Assembly (NCBI GenBank): GCA_903929315.1
Contig: CAIYUC010000075.1
Location: 1-43,996, forward strand
DNA length: 43,996 nt
Source: an uncultured Bacteroidales bacterium
GTDB taxonomy: Bacteria; Bacteroidota; Bacteroidia; Bacteroidales; FEN-979
Direction of reading: 5' to 3'
The notes under the pieces are model-generated. The model worked only from the letters and a program-made list of their open reading frames with translations. It was not told the origin of the DNA and searched no databases. Positions within the stretch are counted from its first letter, which is position 1. The number at the start of each line of letters is the position of its first letter. Positions 42,257 to 43,996 of this stretch are shown piece after piece. Position numbers and translations under genes: made by a program.

Positions 42257-43996
42257 TTATTCTAAATCAATTAATTCTTCGTGATGGATGTTTGTATGAG
42301 GTATTAAATCATATCCATGTTCGAGTTTTGCAAAATTAAGATGAGATTTATAAATGTTATCTAAATTAAATTCATACACATTCTGAATTTTCAGGCCATT
42401 GTTTTTTGATAAATCCACTAAATCTTTAGGGATTTTTAATTCTTTAATGTCTTGAGGGTATATTTCTGCGGTTTGTCCTCTTATTATATGCTGAATATTC
42501 TCATACCCTTCTTTCGTTCTTAGGTATAATAATAATACATACGGGTTAAGTTCTTCTTTATTAATCCTGATAACTAAAATCTTAGCAGAGGCAATAATAC
42601 CCTTGTATTTTACAGGGATATGATCTACGATGTCTATTTCGTCGCCAATGTATTTTGCCATATGCGCAGCGGATGCTATTAATATATCGTACCTTTTTAT
42701 ATCTACTCCTTTTTTATCAGTTGAATCATACCATGATTGTGCTACGTAATCCCTTTTGCGATCAGACCAGTCAATAAATCTATTTGTTAGACATCTTACT
42801 TTTAGAATTTTAATTTCTCCAGAATCTAAATATTTACTTTTACTTGGGGTTTTTCCAACAAAAACATCACAATATTTTCCAAGCAAAATAGAATCTTTCA
42901 CCGGAAGAACATACGAGTAATAGGGGACATCCATTCTGTTTATTAATTCTTCATTAGTAAGGGTTAAGAAAAAGTATTTACCAATACATTCCTTTTTTCT
43001 TTTGAAAAAATAATTTGGAACATCGGCAACCTCATTAGAGGTGGTCACTCCCCCATAGATATTATATCCGATACTTTTGGGTTTTGCGAAAAATATATTA
43101 TGTTCTGTTGACTTATTGTTCTTTTGTGCAATCAATACAGAAGTTTTAACATTTGCACCAATGGTTTTAACTCTAAATGTTTCTTCGGGGAGTGATATTA
43201 TTGCTATGATTTTAAAATGTCTAACAATCCAAGCTCGTATATAATCATCATTAATATTTGAAAAAATTCCATCTGGCAATACTATTCCTATCATTCCTCC
43301 TTCTTTTAAAAATTGATATGATCTTTCTAACATTAAAACGCCTTGTGATTGTCCCTTGTCGTTAATTTCGGGTAATGGATTGAAGTCAGAATCGAATTTG
43401 TGTCCCAGATCATAGTATGTTAATATAGACCTGTCGGATATTTTCTCACTTGAGCCAAATGGAGGATTTGTAATTGCAACATTAATAATTCTTGCACCTA
43501 TATCAACTCCCTTAACGTCCCCACTTAGGCTATTACGGCAAATTATATTTGTGTGTCCATCCCCTATTAAAACCATATAAACTTTTGATATCTTTACTAA
43601 TAACCTATCAATATCTATCCCAAAAACATGATTAGCACTCCATTCTTTAATACTTATCTTTTTGGCTAAAAGATTATTGGAAACATATTGAATGGTATGT
43701 ATTAAAAACCTTCCAGTTCCAGAGGCAATATCAATAATAATGTCTTTAATAGATGGATTGATGATTTCTATAATGGTTTTTATTACAGTTTCGGGGGTTA
43801 AGTATTGATCGTTGTCCCCCCTATAATATGGTGATATAAATAATTGAAATGCTTCACCCTTAGCGTCCGATCCTCTAATTTTTAAGTACTGTAATCTGTA
43901 AACTATTTCAGCTAATAAAAGTTTTTCTAATTCAATGGTGTCATTTTTATCAAAAATATCAGAAAAATCAGGACTGGCCTTTAATTCATCAAATAA
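42257..43996 (-). CDS. Adenine-N6 DNA methylase with specificity-like C-terminus (partial)
   Basis: Reads leftward and enters from the right edge with no start codon visible; 579 residues are present. The SAM-binding motif I is DIASGTGRF (visible residues 89-97) and the catalytic motif IV is NPPF (177-180), in the order of the HsdM / N6-adenine group. GVLMLERSYQFLKEGGMIGIVLPDGIF follows, shortened here in wording, as usual for type I M subunits. The last 200 or so residues (from GKYCDVFVGKTPSKSK) look like a target-recognition domain of HsdS type, so modification and recognition seem joined in one chain. No nuclease subunit is in the window. Strong AT bias compared with most neighbours suggests transfer. 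Confidence 0.82.
   Translation of the reverse strand, partial: LFDELKASPDFSDIFDKNDTIELEKLLLAEIVYRLQYLKIRGSDAKGEAFQLFISPYYRGDNDQYLTPETVIKTIIEIINPSIKDIIIDIASGTGRFLIHTIQYVSNNLLAKKISIKEWSANHVFGIDIDRLLVKISKVYMVLIGDGHTNIICRNSLSGDVKGVDIGARIINVAITNPPFGSSEKISDRSILTYYDLGHKFDSDFNPLPEINDKGQSQGVLMLERSYQFLKEGGMIGIVLPDGIFSNINDDYIRAWIVRHFKIIAIISLPEETFRVKTIGANVKTSVLIAQKNNKSTEHNIFFAKPKSIGYNIYGGVTTSNEVADVPNYFFKRKKECIGKYFFLTLTNEELINRMDVPYYSYVLPVKDSILLGKYCDVFVGKTPSKSKYLDSGEIKILKVRCLTNRFIDWSDRKRDYVAQSWYDSTDKKGVDIKRYDILIASAAHMAKYIGDEIDIVDHIPVKYKGIIASAKILVIRINKEELNPYVLLLYLRTKEGYENIQHIIRGQTAEIYPQDIKELKIPKDLVDLSKNNGLKIQNVYEFNLDNIYKSHLNFAKLEHGYDLIPHTNIHHEELIDLE

Overview
The window looks like a chromosomal piece of a Bacteroidota bacterium, probably an uncultured environmental lineage. 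Three things point there: secreted proteins with the type IX secretion C-terminal sorting domain (13476-14873, 24565-26202), several promoters with the Bacteroidota -7 box TAnnTTTG, and weak Shine-Dalgarno signals. A finer placement is not supported by what can be seen.

Layout. 1-345 is the start of a leftward alcohol dehydrogenase cut by the window edge. 476-2618 is AT-rich accessory DNA: a membrane-protein gene decapitated by an IS4-type insertion sequence (1008-2377) and a small orphan gene. 2776-10188 (leftward) is the first part of a complex I operon, nuoA-B-CD-E-F-G. It encodes the peripheral electron-input arm plus NuoA; nuoH to nuoN do not follow, and the operon meets the AT-rich IS segment instead. 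10758-13386 holds trpS facing xseA-xseB. 13476-21818 encodes three large secreted proteins: a seven-repeat propeller with a T9SS tag, and two tandem PKD-domain proteins whose 3' ends are almost identical. 22138-23421 is tyrS. 23501-24486 is a non-housekeeping patch bounded by 23-bp inverted repeats. It contains a 458-bp terminal-inverted-repeat unit entirely filled by a GxxExxY (PD-(D/E)XK-like) gene, followed by a 117-bp internally deleted copy of the same unit. 24565-29617 holds a T9SS-secreted propeller, a small lipoprotein, a short-chain-dehydrogenase-type enzyme and an MltF-type lytic transglycosylase. 29624-29770 is a relic of an ABC-2 permease gene. 29913-37673 is a complete TetR-controlled efflux operon: TetR, TolC-type outer-membrane channel, HlyD adaptor, DUF2147 protein, two ABC ATPases, a small membrane protein and two ABC-2 permeases. 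It resembles YbhGFSR with YbhF split in two. 37716-42240 (leftward) has a LysM/MltD-type transglycosylase, a cation diffusion facilitator and two membrane proteins. 42257-43996 is an AT-rich adenine-N6 DNA methylase with a specificity-like C-terminal part, cut by the right edge.

Most interesting points: the GxxExxY gene packaged as a minimal TIR unit beside a MITE-like deletion derivative; the complex I operon that stops at an IS junction; the permease fossil next to a living efflux operon; the near-identical 3' tags of the two giant PKD genes; and a TetR palindrome sitting between promoter and start codon. No rRNA, tRNA or CRISPR array was recognised.
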